A stretch of DNA of 58,504 nucleotides, from the NCBI GenBank assembly GCA_016195085.1, contig JACQAG010000041.1, positions 1-58,504 on the forward strand, in the 5' to 3' direction. The first letter of the stretch is position 1, and the number at the start of each line of letters is the position of its first letter. Under the pieces are notes generated by a model. That model searched no databases. It was not told the origin of the DNA and saw only the letters and a list, made by a program, of their open reading frames with translations. Shown piece by piece: positions 24,800-35,634 of the stretch. The position numbers and the translations under genes were made by a program. Origin of the DNA: Pseudomonadota bacterium (GTDB taxonomy: Bacteria; Pseudomonadota; Alphaproteobacteria; SHVZ01).

Positions 24800-25732
24800 A
24801 TGATCGCCTTGGTTGTCGTCCTCGCCATCCTGTTCGCGGCTGCGCCCGCGACCGCCGCCGATCTCAAAGGCGCCATCGAGGCTTATCGCAAGGGCGACCT
24901 CATGGCGGCTTATCAGCCGTTCCTGGAGGCCGCAAAGGCCGGCGACGCCGAGGCGGCCTATTACCTCGGCGCCATCGCCTACAAGGACGGCATGCTGCCC
25001 GATGCCGGCAAATGGTTCTGCCTCGCGGCGGAGCAGGGCTTCGTCACCGGCGAATATGATTGCGGCGTCGTCCACTATCGCGGCCTCGGCCGCCCGGCGG
25101 ACCCGGCGGCCGCGCGGGCCTGGTTCGAACGTGCCGCCGGCCATGGGCATCTCCTGGCCGAGGCCAATCTCGGCTCGATGCTGCTCTTTGGGGATATCGG
25201 CAAGGCCGACATCGAGGCCGGTCTTGCCTGGCTCGGCAAGGCCGCCGAGAGAAACGAGCCGCATGCGCTCTATGCCTTGGCGCTGGCGGCCGAGCAGGGG
25301 TTGGGCCAGTCCCGCGACCTGAAGCGGGCACTCGACCTCCACCGCAAAGCCGCCGCGGCGGGCCATGCCGAGGCGCAAAACGCGCTCGGCACCTTTCTCC
25401 TCTACGGCAATGGCGTGGCCCGCGACCCGAAGGCAGCCTTCGAATGGTTCCGCCGGGCCGCGCAGCAGAACAATCCCGCCGGTGCCTTCAATCTCGGATC
25501 CATGTATCTGAAAGGCACGGGTGTGGCCGCCGACCGCATCGAAGCCTATCGCTGGTTCGCCACCGCCGGCCTCTACGGCAACGATCAGATGATCAACCGG
25601 GTTGCCGGCGTGCTCTACACAATCGAGGAGGAGATGTCGGAGGCGGATCTGAAACGCGCCGCGACCCTGGTGCCGGATTGGGAAGACCGCCGCTACCGCG
25701 AGCCCCCCGGCCTCGAGCCGCAGACGCCGTGA
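24800..25732 (+). CDS. Secreted Sel1-repeat protein
   Basis: The 310-residue protein starts with a signal peptide (to about ATA, residue 19). It then has around six Sel1-like TPR repeats of about 36 residues, each with patterns such as A-x2-LG-x3-Y-x-G-x-G-x2-D...A-x2-W-x3-AA-x2-G. Examples are FEWFRRAAQQN and YRWFATAGLYG. Such periplasmic repeat proteins act as scaffolds or regulators through protein contacts. The partner cannot be inferred here. The C-terminal 50 residues are not part of a repeat. Confidence 0.88.
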   Translation: MIALVVVLAILFAAAPATAADLKGAIEAYRKGDLMAAYQPFLEAAKAGDAEAAYYLGAIAYKDGMLPDAGKWFCLAAEQGFVTGEYDCGVVHYRGLGRPADPAAARAWFERAAGHGHLLAEANLGSMLLFGDIGKADIEAGLAWLGKAAERNEPHALYALALAAEQGLGQSRDLKRALDLHRKAAAAGHAEAQNALGTFLLYGNGVARDPKAAFEWFRRAAQQNNPAGAFNLGSMYLKGTGVAADRIEAYRWFATAGLYGNDQMINRVAGVLYTIEEEMSEADLKRAATLVPDWEDRRYREPPGLEPQTP

Positions 25733-25739
25733 GACGGCC

Positions 25740-25940
25740 CTACGGCTTTACCGGCGGCTGGTCGCTGAAGAGCACGCCGCCCTTGGCCTTCAGGCTGCGT
25801 GGCGATTCGATGATCTGCACCATCACCGCTTCCGGCTTCACTGAGAAGTGCCGCACCACGGCGTCGGTGATGTCCTTCACCAATCCGCGCTTCTGCTCGA
25901 TGCTGCGCCCCTCGATGGCGTGAACATAGATTTCGGGCAT
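25740..25940 (-). CDS. 4-oxalocrotonate tautomerase family protein
   Basis: The 66-residue protein begins MPEIYVHAIEGRS. Removal of Met exposes Pro1, the catalytic base of the tautomerase superfamily, and Arg12 lies in the position often used for substrate carboxylates. The length matches single-domain 4-OT subunits, which form hexamers. It follows the acyl-CoA dehydrogenase pair by 22 bases in the same direction, so it may act in the same degradation pathway, isomerising an unsaturated oxo-acid. Confidence 0.88.
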   Translation of the reverse strand: MPEIYVHAIEGRSIEQKRGLVKDITDAVVRHFSVKPEAVMVQIIESPRSLKAKGGVLFSDQPPVKP

Positions 25941-25962
25941 GGGTCTCCTCCAGGGCTGATGG

Positions 25963-27111
25963 TCAGGATTCGATGAGGCCGCCGGCTTCCGCCAGCCGGG
26001 CCAAGTGGTGATCGGCGGTGCCGAAGAGCGTGTCGATCATGGTCAGCCGCTTGAAATAGTGGCCGGCGCTGTACTCCATGGTCATGCCGATGCCGCCATG
26101 GAGCTGGATCGCCTGTTGGCCGATGAGCTTCGCGGAGCGGCCGATCTGCACCTTGGCCGCAGCCATCGCCTTGCCACGTTCGACGGCATCGGCTTCGCTG
26201 GCCATCATGGTCGCGAACATCGCCATGCTGCGGGCCTGCTCGAGCGCCATCAGCATGTCGACCGCGCGGTGCTGAAGAACCTGAAAGCTGCCGATCGCGG
26301 CGCCGAATTGGCGCCTGGTCTTGAGATAGTCGAGGGTGAGTTCGTGCAAGGCCGCCATGGCGCCCACCGCCTCGGCGGCGAGAGCCGCCATCGCCTCGTC
26401 GACGACGCGCTCGACCAGGGGAAAGGCGGCTCCGGGCTCTCCCAGCACGTCATCGCCGGACACGTTGACGCCGGCGAGCTGGATCTCGGCCGCGCGCAAC
26501 CCATCGACGGTGGCGTAAACCCGGCGTACGAGGCCGGCGGCGTTGGCATCGAGGAGAAACAGGCCGATGCCCCGGCGGTCTCGGGGTGCTCCAGAGATCC
26601 GGGCCGTCACCAGGAGGCGATCGGCGGTATCGCCATGCAGCACCAGGCTCTTCTCGCCATCCAGCACCCAGTGGGTTCCGTCTTTTCTCGCCTTGGTCTC
26701 GACATGGGCCAGCTCATAGCGGGCGTGGCGCTCGCCATGGGCGAAGGCGAGCACGAGCGTGCCCTGGGCGATCGCCGGCACCAGTGCGGCGCGCTGGCGG
26801 TCATTGCCGCCATGGCGGATGAGCCCGCCCGCGAGCACCACCGTCGCCAGATAGGGCTCCAGCGCCAGCGCCCGGCCGAGGGCCTCCATGACGATCATGG
26901 TCTCGATCGGCCCGCCGCCGATTCCGCCATCCCGCTCGGCGAAGGGGAGTCCCAAGAGACCCAGCTCGGCATAGCGCGCCCATAGGTCCTGGCTCCAGCC
27001 CTTGGCCTCCTCGGCGTAGCGACGGCGCTGCTGAAAGCCGTAATGATCGGCGATCAGACGCTCGACGGTTTCCTTCAGGAGAAGCTGCTCCTCGCTCAGA
27101 TCGAAATCCAT
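25963..27111 (-). CDS. Acyl-CoA dehydrogenase, possible small subunit of a pair
   Basis: The 382-residue flavoprotein has the N-terminal helical domain (FDLSEEQLLLKETVERL), a middle beta domain and the C-terminal four-helix domain with QFGAAIGSFQVLQHRAVDM and QLHGGIGMTMEYSAGHYFKR. The middle-domain SEPGAGSD-type motif is degenerate here (AFAHGERHARYEL), as seen in the small partner of PimC/PimD-like heteromeric dehydrogenases. It lies downstream of a canonical acyl-CoA dehydrogenase gene, separated by a palindromic element. FAD-dependent oxidation of a CoA thioester is expected; the substrate is unknown. Confidence 0.88.
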   Translation of the reverse strand: MDFDLSEEQLLLKETVERLIADHYGFQQRRRYAEEAKGWSQDLWARYAELGLLGLPFAERDGGIGGGPIETMIVMEALGRALALEPYLATVVLAGGLIRHGGNDRQRAALVPAIAQGTLVLAFAHGERHARYELAHVETKARKDGTHWVLDGEKSLVLHGDTADRLLVTARISGAPRDRRGIGLFLLDANAAGLVRRVYATVDGLRAAEIQLAGVNVSGDDVLGEPGAAFPLVERVVDEAMAALAAEAVGAMAALHELTLDYLKTRRQFGAAIGSFQVLQHRAVDMLMALEQARSMAMFATMMASEADAVERGKAMAAAKVQIGRSAKLIGQQAIQLHGGIGMTMEYSAGHYFKRLTMIDTLFGTADHHLARLAEAGGLIES

Positions 27112-27151
27112 GCGCCGTCTGCTTTCAGTCTACGCAACTTGGCAGGCGGCG

Positions 27152-27260
27152 CCCCTCACCCCGTCCCTCTCCCCATGGGAGAGGGGGCAAGATAAGAAGT
27201 GCGTATTGCCAATTCGCGTCATGTCCCCTCTCCCATGGGGAGAGGGTTAGGGTGAGGGGA
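27152..27260. repeat. Double-hairpin intergenic element (copy 1)
   Basis: CCCCTCACCCCGTCCCTCTCCC-ATGG-type sequence forms a hairpin at the left. The right half (CCCTCTCCCATGGGGAGAGGG...GGTGAGGGG) forms another, and the outer arms CCCCTCACCC and GGGTGAGGGG pair across the element. It separates the two acyl-CoA dehydrogenase genes. Six similar elements are found at 34.2, 34.7, 38.3, 42.8, 48.1 and 54.0 kb. Confidence 0.75.
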
Positions 27261-27289
27261 GGCGGTTCCGCCGTTCAAGGTGATAGCAC

Positions 27290-28489
<1,200 letters not shown>

Positions 28490-28508
28490 GGGGCACTCCG
28501 TCGGTTAA

Positions 28509-28523
28509 TTTCACGGTGCGAAA
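28509..28523. promoter_or_regulatory. Imperfect palindrome in the divergent promoter region, candidate IclR site
   Basis: TTTCACGGTGCGAAA, followed by AAAC-TGAG-TTTTGCAA, is AT-richer than its surroundings and is partly palindromic (outer TTTC/GAAA). It lies 20 bases before the acyl-CoA dehydrogenase start and 86 bases before the iclR start. IclR regulators bind such short palindromes; the assignment is inference. Confidence 0.3.
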
Positions 28524-28608
28524 CTGAGTTTTGCAAGTCCGGCGCCGATGGTATGGTGTGAGCGCCTGGCTGTAAATCCTACAACAGGGCGGCGAGGATA
28601 GGGCGCGC

Positions 28609-29439
28609 ATGAGCGATGACGGGGCGGTGTGGATCGCCCGCGCACGGGCCGACAACGACACCGCCGGAGCCACCAGGCGCGACCGGCAATTCGTCGAGGC
28701 GCTCGCCCGCGGCCTCGAGATCCTCAGGGCTTTTGCCCCCAATCATGCGCTCCTCGGCAATCAGGAGATCGCCCGCTACACCGGGCTGCCGAAGCCGACC
28801 GTCTCGCGCCTGACCTACACGCTGACCAAGCTCGGCTATCTCACCTATTCGGAGCGGCTGGGCAAATACCAGCTCGGCGCCCCGGCGCTGGCTCTCGGCT
28901 ACGCGGTGCTGTCGAACCTCGGCATCCGCCAGGTCGCGCGTCCGCATATGCAGCAGCTTGCCGACTATGCCGACGCCTCGGTGGCGCTAGGCAGCCGAGA
29001 TCGGCTGCGGCTCATCTATGTCGAATACTGCCGCAGCAACTCCGCGCTGACGCTGCGCCTGGATGCCGGGGCGCGAATCCCGATCGCGACCACGGCGATG
29101 GGGCGGGCGCTTCTCGCCGCTCTGCCGGAAGGCGAGCGGAGCTGGCTCATGGACCATATCCAGCGTCACGAGGGTGAGCGCTGGCCGGCAATCCGTGCCG
29201 GCATCGAGCAAGCGGTCGAGGATTTGCGGCGGCGCGGTTTCACCACCTCGATCGGCGAATGGCAGGCCGACGTCAACGCCGTCGGCGTGCCGCTGGTGCC
29301 GGCCGATGGCTCGCCCATCGTCGCCTTCAATTGCGGCGCCCCGGCCTTCCAGCTGTCGCGCGAGCAGCTGGAGGGCGACATCGGTCCGCGGCTCGTCAAT
29401 CTCGTACGCAATGTCGAAGCGCAGCTCGGCCATCGCTGA
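28609..29439 (+). CDS. IclR family transcriptional regulator
   Basis: The 276-residue protein has an N-terminal winged helix-turn-helix (about residues 30-85, with NQEIARYTGLPKPTVSRLTYTL). The IclR effector-binding domain follows, ending with ALTDLV-like EGDIGPRLVNLVRNVEAQL. It ends 32 bases before livG of a branched-chain-type ABC operon and is divergent from the acyl-CoA dehydrogenase pair, so it probably controls one or both. Its ligand is likely the transported acid or its CoA derivative. Confidence 0.88.
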   Translation: MSDDGAVWIARARADNDTAGATRRDRQFVEALARGLEILRAFAPNHALLGNQEIARYTGLPKPTVSRLTYTLTKLGYLTYSERLGKYQLGAPALALGYAVLSNLGIRQVARPHMQQLADYADASVALGSRDRLRLIYVEYCRSNSALTLRLDAGARIPIATTAMGRALLAALPEGERSWLMDHIQRHEGERWPAIRAGIEQAVEDLRRRGFTTSIGEWQADVNAVGVPLVPADGSPIVAFNCGAPAFQLSREQLEGDIGPRLVNLVRNVEAQLGHR

Positions 29440-29471
29440 GGAATCAAGAACGATGCGTTCGTCTGGGAGGA

Positions 29472-30319
29472 ATGGTCTTGCTCGGATTTGTGGGAGGTGC
29501 GGTCCGTCGCGCTAAGGCGGAACCGTCTCAGTCGGTCGGGGAGCCAGGGACCGCTCGGCCGTTGCTGAGCGTGCGCGACGTTGCGCTCCGCTTCGGCGGC
29601 ATCGTCGCTTTGGATGGCGTCTCCTTCGAGCTCTTGCCCGGCGAGATCCTCGGTCTCATCGGGCCGAACGGCGCCGGCAAGACCACGCTGTTCAACTGCC
29701 TTTCCCGTCTCTACCGTCCCAGCGCCGGAGATATCCTGTTCGAGGGCGTCTCCATCCTCGGTCGGCCTCGCCACCGCATGGCCGAGATCGGCCTCGGCCG
29801 CACCTTCCAGAACCTGGCGCTGTTCGGCGGCCTCTCGGTCCTCGACAACGTGCTGGTCGGCGGCCATGCGGGCGGCCGCTTCCGGCTCATCGGCGATGCC
29901 TTGCGTCTTCCCGGCGCCCGCGGCGATGAGGCGGCGCTGAGGCTGGAGGCGCTGGAGCTCATCGACTATCTCGGCCTCGGTCCGCTGGCGGGCCGGCCGG
30001 TCTCCGGCCTTCCCTACGGCACCTTGAAGCGCATCGAGCTCGCCCGCGCGCTCGCCAGCCGGCCGAAGCTCCTGTTGCTGGACGAGCCGGCGGGCGGCCT
30101 CAACCACGAGGAGGTCGCGGATCTCGGCCGCCTCATCCGCCAGATCCGCGACGACCGCCGGACCACGGTGCTCTTGGTCGAGCACCATATGGGCCTGGTC
30201 ATGTCGATCTCCGATCGGGTCGTGGCTCTCGATTTCGGGCGCAAGATCGCCGAGGGTCCGCCCGAGTCGGTGCAGCAGGACCCGCTCGTCATCCAGGCCT
30301 ATCTGGGCACGGCTTCCGG

Positions 30320-30323
<4 letters not shown>
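29472..30323 (+). CDS. Branched-chain-type ABC transporter ATP-binding protein (LivG-like)
   Basis: The 283-residue ATPase has Walker A GPNGAGKT (about residues 64-71), a Q-loop FQNLALF, a signature-like SGLPYGTLKRIELARAL and Walker B LLLLDEPAGGLN. The ABC core begins near residue 31, so about 30 residues are extra at the N-terminus. GGGAGG at 29465-29470 sits only one base from the ATG but seven bases from a TTG two codons later, so TTG at 29478 may be the true start. It overlaps the next ATPase gene by four bases. Confidence 0.9.
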
Positions 30324-31030
<707 letters not shown>

Positions 31031-31044
31031 GCGAGGAGACGATC

Positions 31045-31923
31045 TTGGAGCTGTTTCTGCATCAGCTTCTGGCGGGCATCGCCACCGGCGGCATCTATGC
31101 CTGCATGGCGCTGGCGGTGGTGATGATCTACCAGGCGATCGACCACTTCAATTTCGCCCAGGGCGAGATGGCGATGTTCTCCACATACATCGCCTGGCAG
31201 CTCATGCAATGGGGATTTCCCTATTGGCTGGCCTTCACCGCTACCGTCGTCATCTCCTTCATCGGCGGCGCCTTGATCGAGCGGGCCTTGTTCAAGCCCA
31301 TCCGCACGGCACCGATCCTGAGCCAGATCGTGGTCTTCATCGCGCTCTTTTCCATTCTCAACAGCCTTGCCGGCTTCATCTGGGACTACACGATCAAGTC
31401 ATTTCCGAGCCCATTCCCGGCCGAGCCGATCCTCGGCAACCGGCTGATCAGCGCCCATGACCTCGGCATGATCGGGGTGACCTTGCTGCTTCTGGCGCTG
31501 CTCTACCTGCATTTCCGCTACACGCGCTTGGGCCTTGCCATGCGGGCCGCGGCCGCCAATCCCGACTCCGCCAGGCTGGTCGGCATCCGTGTGGGATGGA
31601 TGGTGGCGCTGGGCTGGGGCATGGCATCGGCAATCGGCGCGGTCGCCGGCATGATGATCGCGCCCATCGTCTTCCTCGAGCCCAACATGATGCTGAGCAT
31701 CCTGCTCTACGGCTTGGCCGGTGCGGTGGTCGGCGGCTTGAACAGTCCCGGCGGTGCGGTCTTCGGCGGCTTCGCCGTGGGCGTGACCGAGAACCTTGCT
31801 GGCACCTTCGTGCCCGTGGTCGGCCGCGAATTGAAGCTCACGATCGCGCTCGTGCTCATCGTTTGCGTGCTCATGCTGCGGCCGGCCGGCCTCTTTGGCC
31901 GCGCCGCCGTCAGTCGCGTTTGA
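31045..31923 (+). CDS. Branched-chain-type ABC transporter permease (LivH-like)
   Basis: The 292-residue membrane protein has about eight hydrophobic helices. It contains the LivH patterns GIATGGIYACMALAVVMIYQA near the N-terminus and MRAAAANPDSARLVGIRV, a cytoplasmic coupling loop. A TTG start at 31045 is supported by GAGGAG eight bases upstream. The C-terminal LLRPAGLFGRAAV is typical. It lies between livF and livM in a GFHMK order. Confidence 0.9.
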   Translation: MELFLHQLLAGIATGGIYACMALAVVMIYQAIDHFNFAQGEMAMFSTYIAWQLMQWGFPYWLAFTATVVISFIGGALIERALFKPIRTAPILSQIVVFIALFSILNSLAGFIWDYTIKSFPSPFPAEPILGNRLISAHDLGMIGVTLLLLALLYLHFRYTRLGLAMRAAAANPDSARLVGIRVGWMVALGWGMASAIGAVAGMMIAPIVFLEPNMMLSILLYGLAGAVVGGLNSPGGAVFGGFAVGVTENLAGTFVPVVGRELKLTIALVLIVCVLMLRPAGLFGRAAVSRV

Positions 31924-31931
31924 GGGCGCCG

Positions 31932-32954
31932 GTGCGTCACGACATCCCCGAAGGAATTACGGCGGCGCCGATGCCGTCCCTCGGGCTTTCCCTCGAGGCC
32001 TGGCAGCGCTTCGCCCTCATCGGCGCCATTCTCGTGGCCGCGGCGCTGCCGCTCTTAGTCAAGAACTTCACGGTCTTCCAGCTGACCCTGGTCATGGTCT
32101 ACGCCATCGCCATCCTCGGCCTCAATCTCCTGACCGGGATCAACGGGCAGTTCTCGCTGGGGCACAGCGCCTTCTACGCGATCGGCGCCTACACCGCGGC
32201 GATCATGATGGATCGCTTCGATGCCTCCTATTTGCTGACCTTGCCGGCGGCCGGCATCATCTGCTTCGTTGCCGGCTTTCTCTTCGGGCTGCCGGCGCTC
32301 AGGCTGGAGGGGCTCTATCTGGCGCTCGCCACCTTCGCGCTGGCCGTGGCCACGCCGCAGCTCTTCAAGCTCTCTTTGATCGAGCGCTGGACCGGCGGCG
32401 TGCAGGGCATCGTCATCCAGAAGCCGGATGCGCCCTTCGGCCTGCCCTTGAGCCAGGACCAGTGGCTCTACTACTTCACCTTGGCGGTCGTCCTCGTGAT
32501 GTTCTGGGCCGCGCGCAATCTGGTGGCGAGCCGCACGGGACGGGCCTTGATGGCGATCCGCGACAATCCGCTGGCCGCCGCGGCGATGGGCATCAACACC
32601 GCGGTCTACAAGTCGCTGGCCTTCGCGGTGAGCGCGCTCTACACCGGTGTCGCCGGTGCCTTGGGTGCCATCGTCATCCAGTTCGTGGCCCCCGACAGCT
32701 TCACCTTCTTCCTCGCCGTGAGCTTTCTCGTCGGCTTGGTGGTCGGCGGCGTCGGCTCGATCCCGGGCGCGCTCATCGGCGGCTTGTTCGTGCTGTTCGT
32801 GCCCAACATCGCCGAGGCGATCTCCAAGGGATTGGCTTGGGCGGTCTATGGCGTCATCCTGATCCTGGTCATCTACATCATGCCGAAAGGGGCGGCGGGG
32901 CTCGTCCGGCTCCTCGCTCGACGGTTTTTACGAGGGCTGTCGTCGCGTTCGTAA
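31932..32954 (+). CDS. Branched-chain-type ABC transporter permease (LivM-like)
   Basis: The 340-residue permease has the LivM signature LNLLTGINGQFSLGHSAFYAIGAY and LRLEGLYLALATFALAV. It also has MAIRDNPLAAAAMGIN as coupling loop and the C-terminal MPKGAAGLVRLL. The GTG at 31932 has GAGG six bases upstream; the ATG at 31971 (327 residues) is an alternative. It pairs with LivH in the membrane, and the binding-protein gene follows after 12 bases. Confidence 0.9.
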   Translation: MRHDIPEGITAAPMPSLGLSLEAWQRFALIGAILVAAALPLLVKNFTVFQLTLVMVYAIAILGLNLLTGINGQFSLGHSAFYAIGAYTAAIMMDRFDASYLLTLPAAGIICFVAGFLFGLPALRLEGLYLALATFALAVATPQLFKLSLIERWTGGVQGIVIQKPDAPFGLPLSQDQWLYYFTLAVVLVMFWAARNLVASRTGRALMAIRDNPLAAAAMGINTAVYKSLAFAVSALYTGVAGALGAIVIQFVAPDSFTFFLAVSFLVGLVVGGVGSIPGALIGGLFVLFVPNIAEAISKGLAWAVYGVILILVIYIMPKGAAGLVRLLARRFLRGLSSRS

Positions 32955-32966
32955 CAATGGGAGGAA

Positions 32967-34193
32967 ATGATGCAGACAAGACGTGCTCTCTTCGTCGCGG
33001 CGGCGGTCATCGCCGGCGCGGCGCTCGCCGGAGGCCCGGCCCTGGCGCAGAAAAAATACGATCCCGGCGCCAGCGACACCGAGATCAAGGTCGGCAACAC
33101 CAACCCCTATAGCGGCCCGGCCTCGGCCTATGGGACCATCGGCAAGACCATCGAGGCCTACTTCAAGAAGGTCAATGCCGAGGGCGGCGTCAACGGCCGC
33201 AAGCTCACCTTCGTCACCTATGACGACGGTTACAGTCCGCCCAAGACGGTCGAGCAGGTGCGCAAGCTGGTGGAAAGCGACGAGGTGCTCTTGCTGTTCC
33301 AGACCTTGGGCACGCCGTCCAACACCGCCATCCACAAATACATGAACCAGAAGAAGGTGCCGCAGCTCTTCGTCGCCACCGGCGCTACCGTCTGGGGGGA
33401 GTACAAGGAATATCCGTGGACGATGGGCTGGCAGCCGAACTACCAGAGCGAAGGCCGCATCTACGCCAAATACGTCCTGGAGAAGCACCCCGGCGGCAAG
33501 ATCGGCATCCTCTACCAGAACGACGACTACGGTAAGGACTACGTGAAGGGCTTGAAGGATGGGCTCGGCGCCAAGGCCTCGATGATCGTCTCCGAGCTGC
33601 CCTACGAGGTCGCCGATCCCACCGTCGACTCGCAGATCGTCAATCTGAAGGCCTCGGGCGCCGACATCTTCTTCAATGTGACGACGCCGAAATTCGCCGC
33701 CCAGGCGATCCGCAAGGCCTTCGAGATCGGCTGGAAGCCGGTGCATCTCCTCAACAACGTGTCGAACTCGGTCGGCTCGGTGTTGAAGCCGGCAGGGCTG
33801 GACGCCTCCACCGGCGTGCTCAGCACGGGCTATCTCAAGGATCCGACCGATCCCACCTGGAAGGACGATGCCGCCTTCAAGGCGTGGTCGGCGTTCATGG
33901 AAAAATACTACCCCGACGGCGACCGCACCTCGAGCTTCACCGCCTATGGCTATACGGTGGCGCAGACCCTGGTGCAGGTCCTGAAGCAGTCGGGCGACAC
34001 GCTCACCCGCGAGAACGTCATGAAGCAGGCCGCCAGCCTGAAGAACCTCGAGCTCGGCATGCTCCTCCCGGGCATCAAGATCAACACCGCGCCGACCGAC
34101 TTCTATCCGATCAAGCAGATGCAGATGCAGCGCTTCAACGGCGAGCGCTGGGAACTGTTCGGCCCGGTGATGAGCGGCGACATCGGCAGCTAG
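32967..34193 (+). CDS. Branched-chain-type ABC transporter substrate-binding protein (LivK-like)
   Basis: The 408-residue periplasmic protein has a signal peptide ending near ALA-Q. It has the type I binding-protein fold: IKVGNTNPYSGPASAYGTIGK, FVTYDDGYSPPKTVEQVRKLVESD and GILYQNDDYGKDYVKGLKDGL. It resembles the group that binds amino acids or aromatic acids. As last gene of the livGFHMK operon it gives a complete transporter. GGAGG precedes the ATG. Confidence 0.92.
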   Translation: MMQTRRALFVAAAVIAGAALAGGPALAQKKYDPGASDTEIKVGNTNPYSGPASAYGTIGKTIEAYFKKVNAEGGVNGRKLTFVTYDDGYSPPKTVEQVRKLVESDEVLLLFQTLGTPSNTAIHKYMNQKKVPQLFVATGATVWGEYKEYPWTMGWQPNYQSEGRIYAKYVLEKHPGGKIGILYQNDDYGKDYVKGLKDGLGAKASMIVSELPYEVADPTVDSQIVNLKASGADIFFNVTTPKFAAQAIRKAFEIGWKPVHLLNNVSNSVGSVLKPAGLDASTGVLSTGYLKDPTDPTWKDDAAFKAWSAFMEKYYPDGDRTSSFTAYGYTVAQTLVQVLKQSGDTLTRENVMKQAASLKNLELGMLLPGIKINTAPTDFYPIKQMQMQRFNGERWELFGPVMSGDIGS

Positions 34194-34199
34194 CGAACA

Positions 34200-34304
34200 C
34201 CCCCCCAACCCTCCCGGGGGTGGACTCCGGGAGGGGGTACGAGGGCAGAGCCTCCTTCTCCCTCCCCTTTGACGGGGGAGGGCGGGGGAGGGGGTGGGGC
34301 TGTT
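34200..34304. repeat. Double-hairpin intergenic element (copy 2)
   Basis: The stretch runs from AACCCTCCCGGGGGTGG to GGGGGAGGGGGTGGGG. Two C-rich/G-rich hairpins are separated by about 25 bases, and outer arms pair. It fills the whole gap between the liv binding-protein gene and the convergent MmcQ/YjbR gene and could act as a bidirectional terminator. Confidence 0.7.
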
Positions 34305-34307
34305 GGC

Positions 34308-34673
34308 TCAGGCCTGTCCCATCGCCGCCCGTGTCTTCTTCGGCAGCTTGGCGAGGACCGTCTCGTAGGCGCGCTTGAGATAAGCCTCGAGCTCGTCTGC
34401 TGAGAGCGGCACGCTGTCGGTCGCGTTCACCCATTTGGCGCGCGCGAGATAGGGTGCGGGGCGGAAGCCGCCGAGCTCGGTCAAGAGCTGGAAGCCGAGA
34501 TCGTCGCATTTGAAGGAGAGCGACGTCGGCTCCGCGCCGGGCGGGCGGAACACGGCGAACATCTTGCCGCCGACCTTGAGCACGCGCGCATCGCCCCACT
34601 GGATGGACTGCGTCGCCCCCGGCATCGACAGGCAATAACGCTCGAGCCGCTTCGGATTGAGCTTGGTTGGCAT
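34308..34673 (-). CDS. MmcQ/YjbR family DNA-binding-like protein
   Basis: The 121-residue protein matches the CyaY-like-fold MmcQ/YjbR family: CLSMPGATQSIQWGDARVLKVGGKMFAVF near the N-terminus and APYLARAKWVNAT in the middle. Members are small and of unknown biochemical role, some tentatively called DNA-binding. ATG at 34673 is chosen because family similarity begins there. It lies alone between two palindromic elements. Confidence 0.85.
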   Translation of the reverse strand: MPTKLNPKRLERYCLSMPGATQSIQWGDARVLKVGGKMFAVFRPPGAEPTSLSFKCDDLGFQLLTELGGFRPAPYLARAKWVNATDSVPLSADELEAYLKRAYETVLAKLPKKTRAAMGQA

Positions 34674-34728
34674 GGCGCCACAATACACCGGAGTTTCTGG
34701 AATGATGCGACGTGGCCGCTCGCGTCGG

Positions 34729-34837
34729 CCCCCACCCCGACCCTCCCCCACGCTTCGCATGGGGGAGGGGGTATGAGAGTGGCCACCCCTCTTACTCCCT
34801 CCCTCGCCGAAGGCGGGGGAGGGTCGGGGTGGGGGCC
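34729..34837. repeat. Double-hairpin intergenic element (copy 3), entering livF
   Basis: The left hairpin (CCCTCCCCCACGCTTCGCATGGGGGAGGG) and right hairpin (CTCCCTCCCTCGCCGAAGGCGGGGGAGGG) are flanked by CCCCCACCCCGA and TCGGGGTGGGGG outer arms. The right part, 34792-34837, is also the last coding stretch of the minus-strand LivF-like gene. Confidence 0.75.
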
Positions 34838-35634
34838 ACTCGCTCCGGCAATATCCGCGCGAGGCCGGCTTTGAGCTGGGCGCGGCGCTCTTCGGAGCGA
34901 CGGTCACGCCCCACGGACTGGCCGACGCCGAGATAGCGCTCGGCGATGTCGGCGCGGCCGAGCAGCTCCCGGCCGCGGCCGGCGAGCGCGATCCGCCCTT
35001 GCTCGATGACATAGGCGCGGTCGGCGATGGCGAGGCTCATCCGGGCGTTTTGCTCGGACAGCAGGATCGCCAATCCTTGCCCGCGGAGCCGTTCGATCAA
35101 GCGGAAGATCTCGCTGACCAGAGTCGGCGAGAGACCGAGCGACGGCTCATCCAAGACCAAGAGGCTGGGCTCGATCATCAAGGCCCGGGCGATCGCCAGC
35201 ATCTGCTGCTGGCCGCCGGAGAGATTGCCCGCCGCCTCTCCCAGCCGCTCAAGGAGAACCGGAAACAGCCGGCAGACCTGCTGCATGCGGTCCTCCATGC
35301 CGGCAGCGCCCAGGCGACGGCGCGCCGTATAGGCGCCGAGCTCCAGATTTTCCCGGACGGTGAGGCCGGCCACGATCTGCCGTCCTTCCGGCACCTGCGA
35401 GATGCCGAGCATGACCCGCCGGCGCGCCGTCAACCGCTCGATCCTGGTGCCTTGAAACCGGATCTCGCCGGTGCGCGCCGGAACGATTCCGGCGATGGTT
35501 TTCGCGAGCGTGGTCTTGCCGGCGCCATTGGCGCCGATCAAGGCCACGATCTCGCCCGCCTCGACCGTAAGGTCGATGCCCCGGAGCACTGAGGCCTCGC
35601 CATAGCCGGCCTCGAGGGTGCGGATCTCCAGCAT
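34792..35634 (-). CDS. Branched-chain-type ABC transporter ATP-binding protein (LivF-like), extended C-terminus
   Basis: The 280-residue ATPase has Walker A GANGAGKT (34-41), signature LSGGQQQML (138-146), Walker B LLVLDEPS (158-165) and VPEGRQIVAGLTVRENL. The normal LivF domain ends near residue 237 (AERYLGVG). About 43 extra residues follow, the last 15 or so (APTPTLPRLRRGRE) encoded by the palindromic repeat. The original stop was apparently lost and the frame now runs into the element. Its ATG overlaps the livG stop by one base. Confidence 0.88.
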   Translation of the reverse strand: MLEIRTLEAGYGEASVLRGIDLTVEAGEIVALIGANGAGKTTLAKTIAGIVPARTGEIRFQGTRIERLTARRRVMLGISQVPEGRQIVAGLTVRENLELGAYTARRRLGAAGMEDRMQQVCRLFPVLLERLGEAAGNLSGGQQQMLAIARALMIEPSLLVLDEPSLGLSPTLVSEIFRLIERLRGQGLAILLSEQNARMSLAIADRAYVIEQGRIALAGRGRELLGRADIAERYLGVGQSVGRDRRSEERRAQLKAGLARILPERVAPTPTLPRLRRGRE

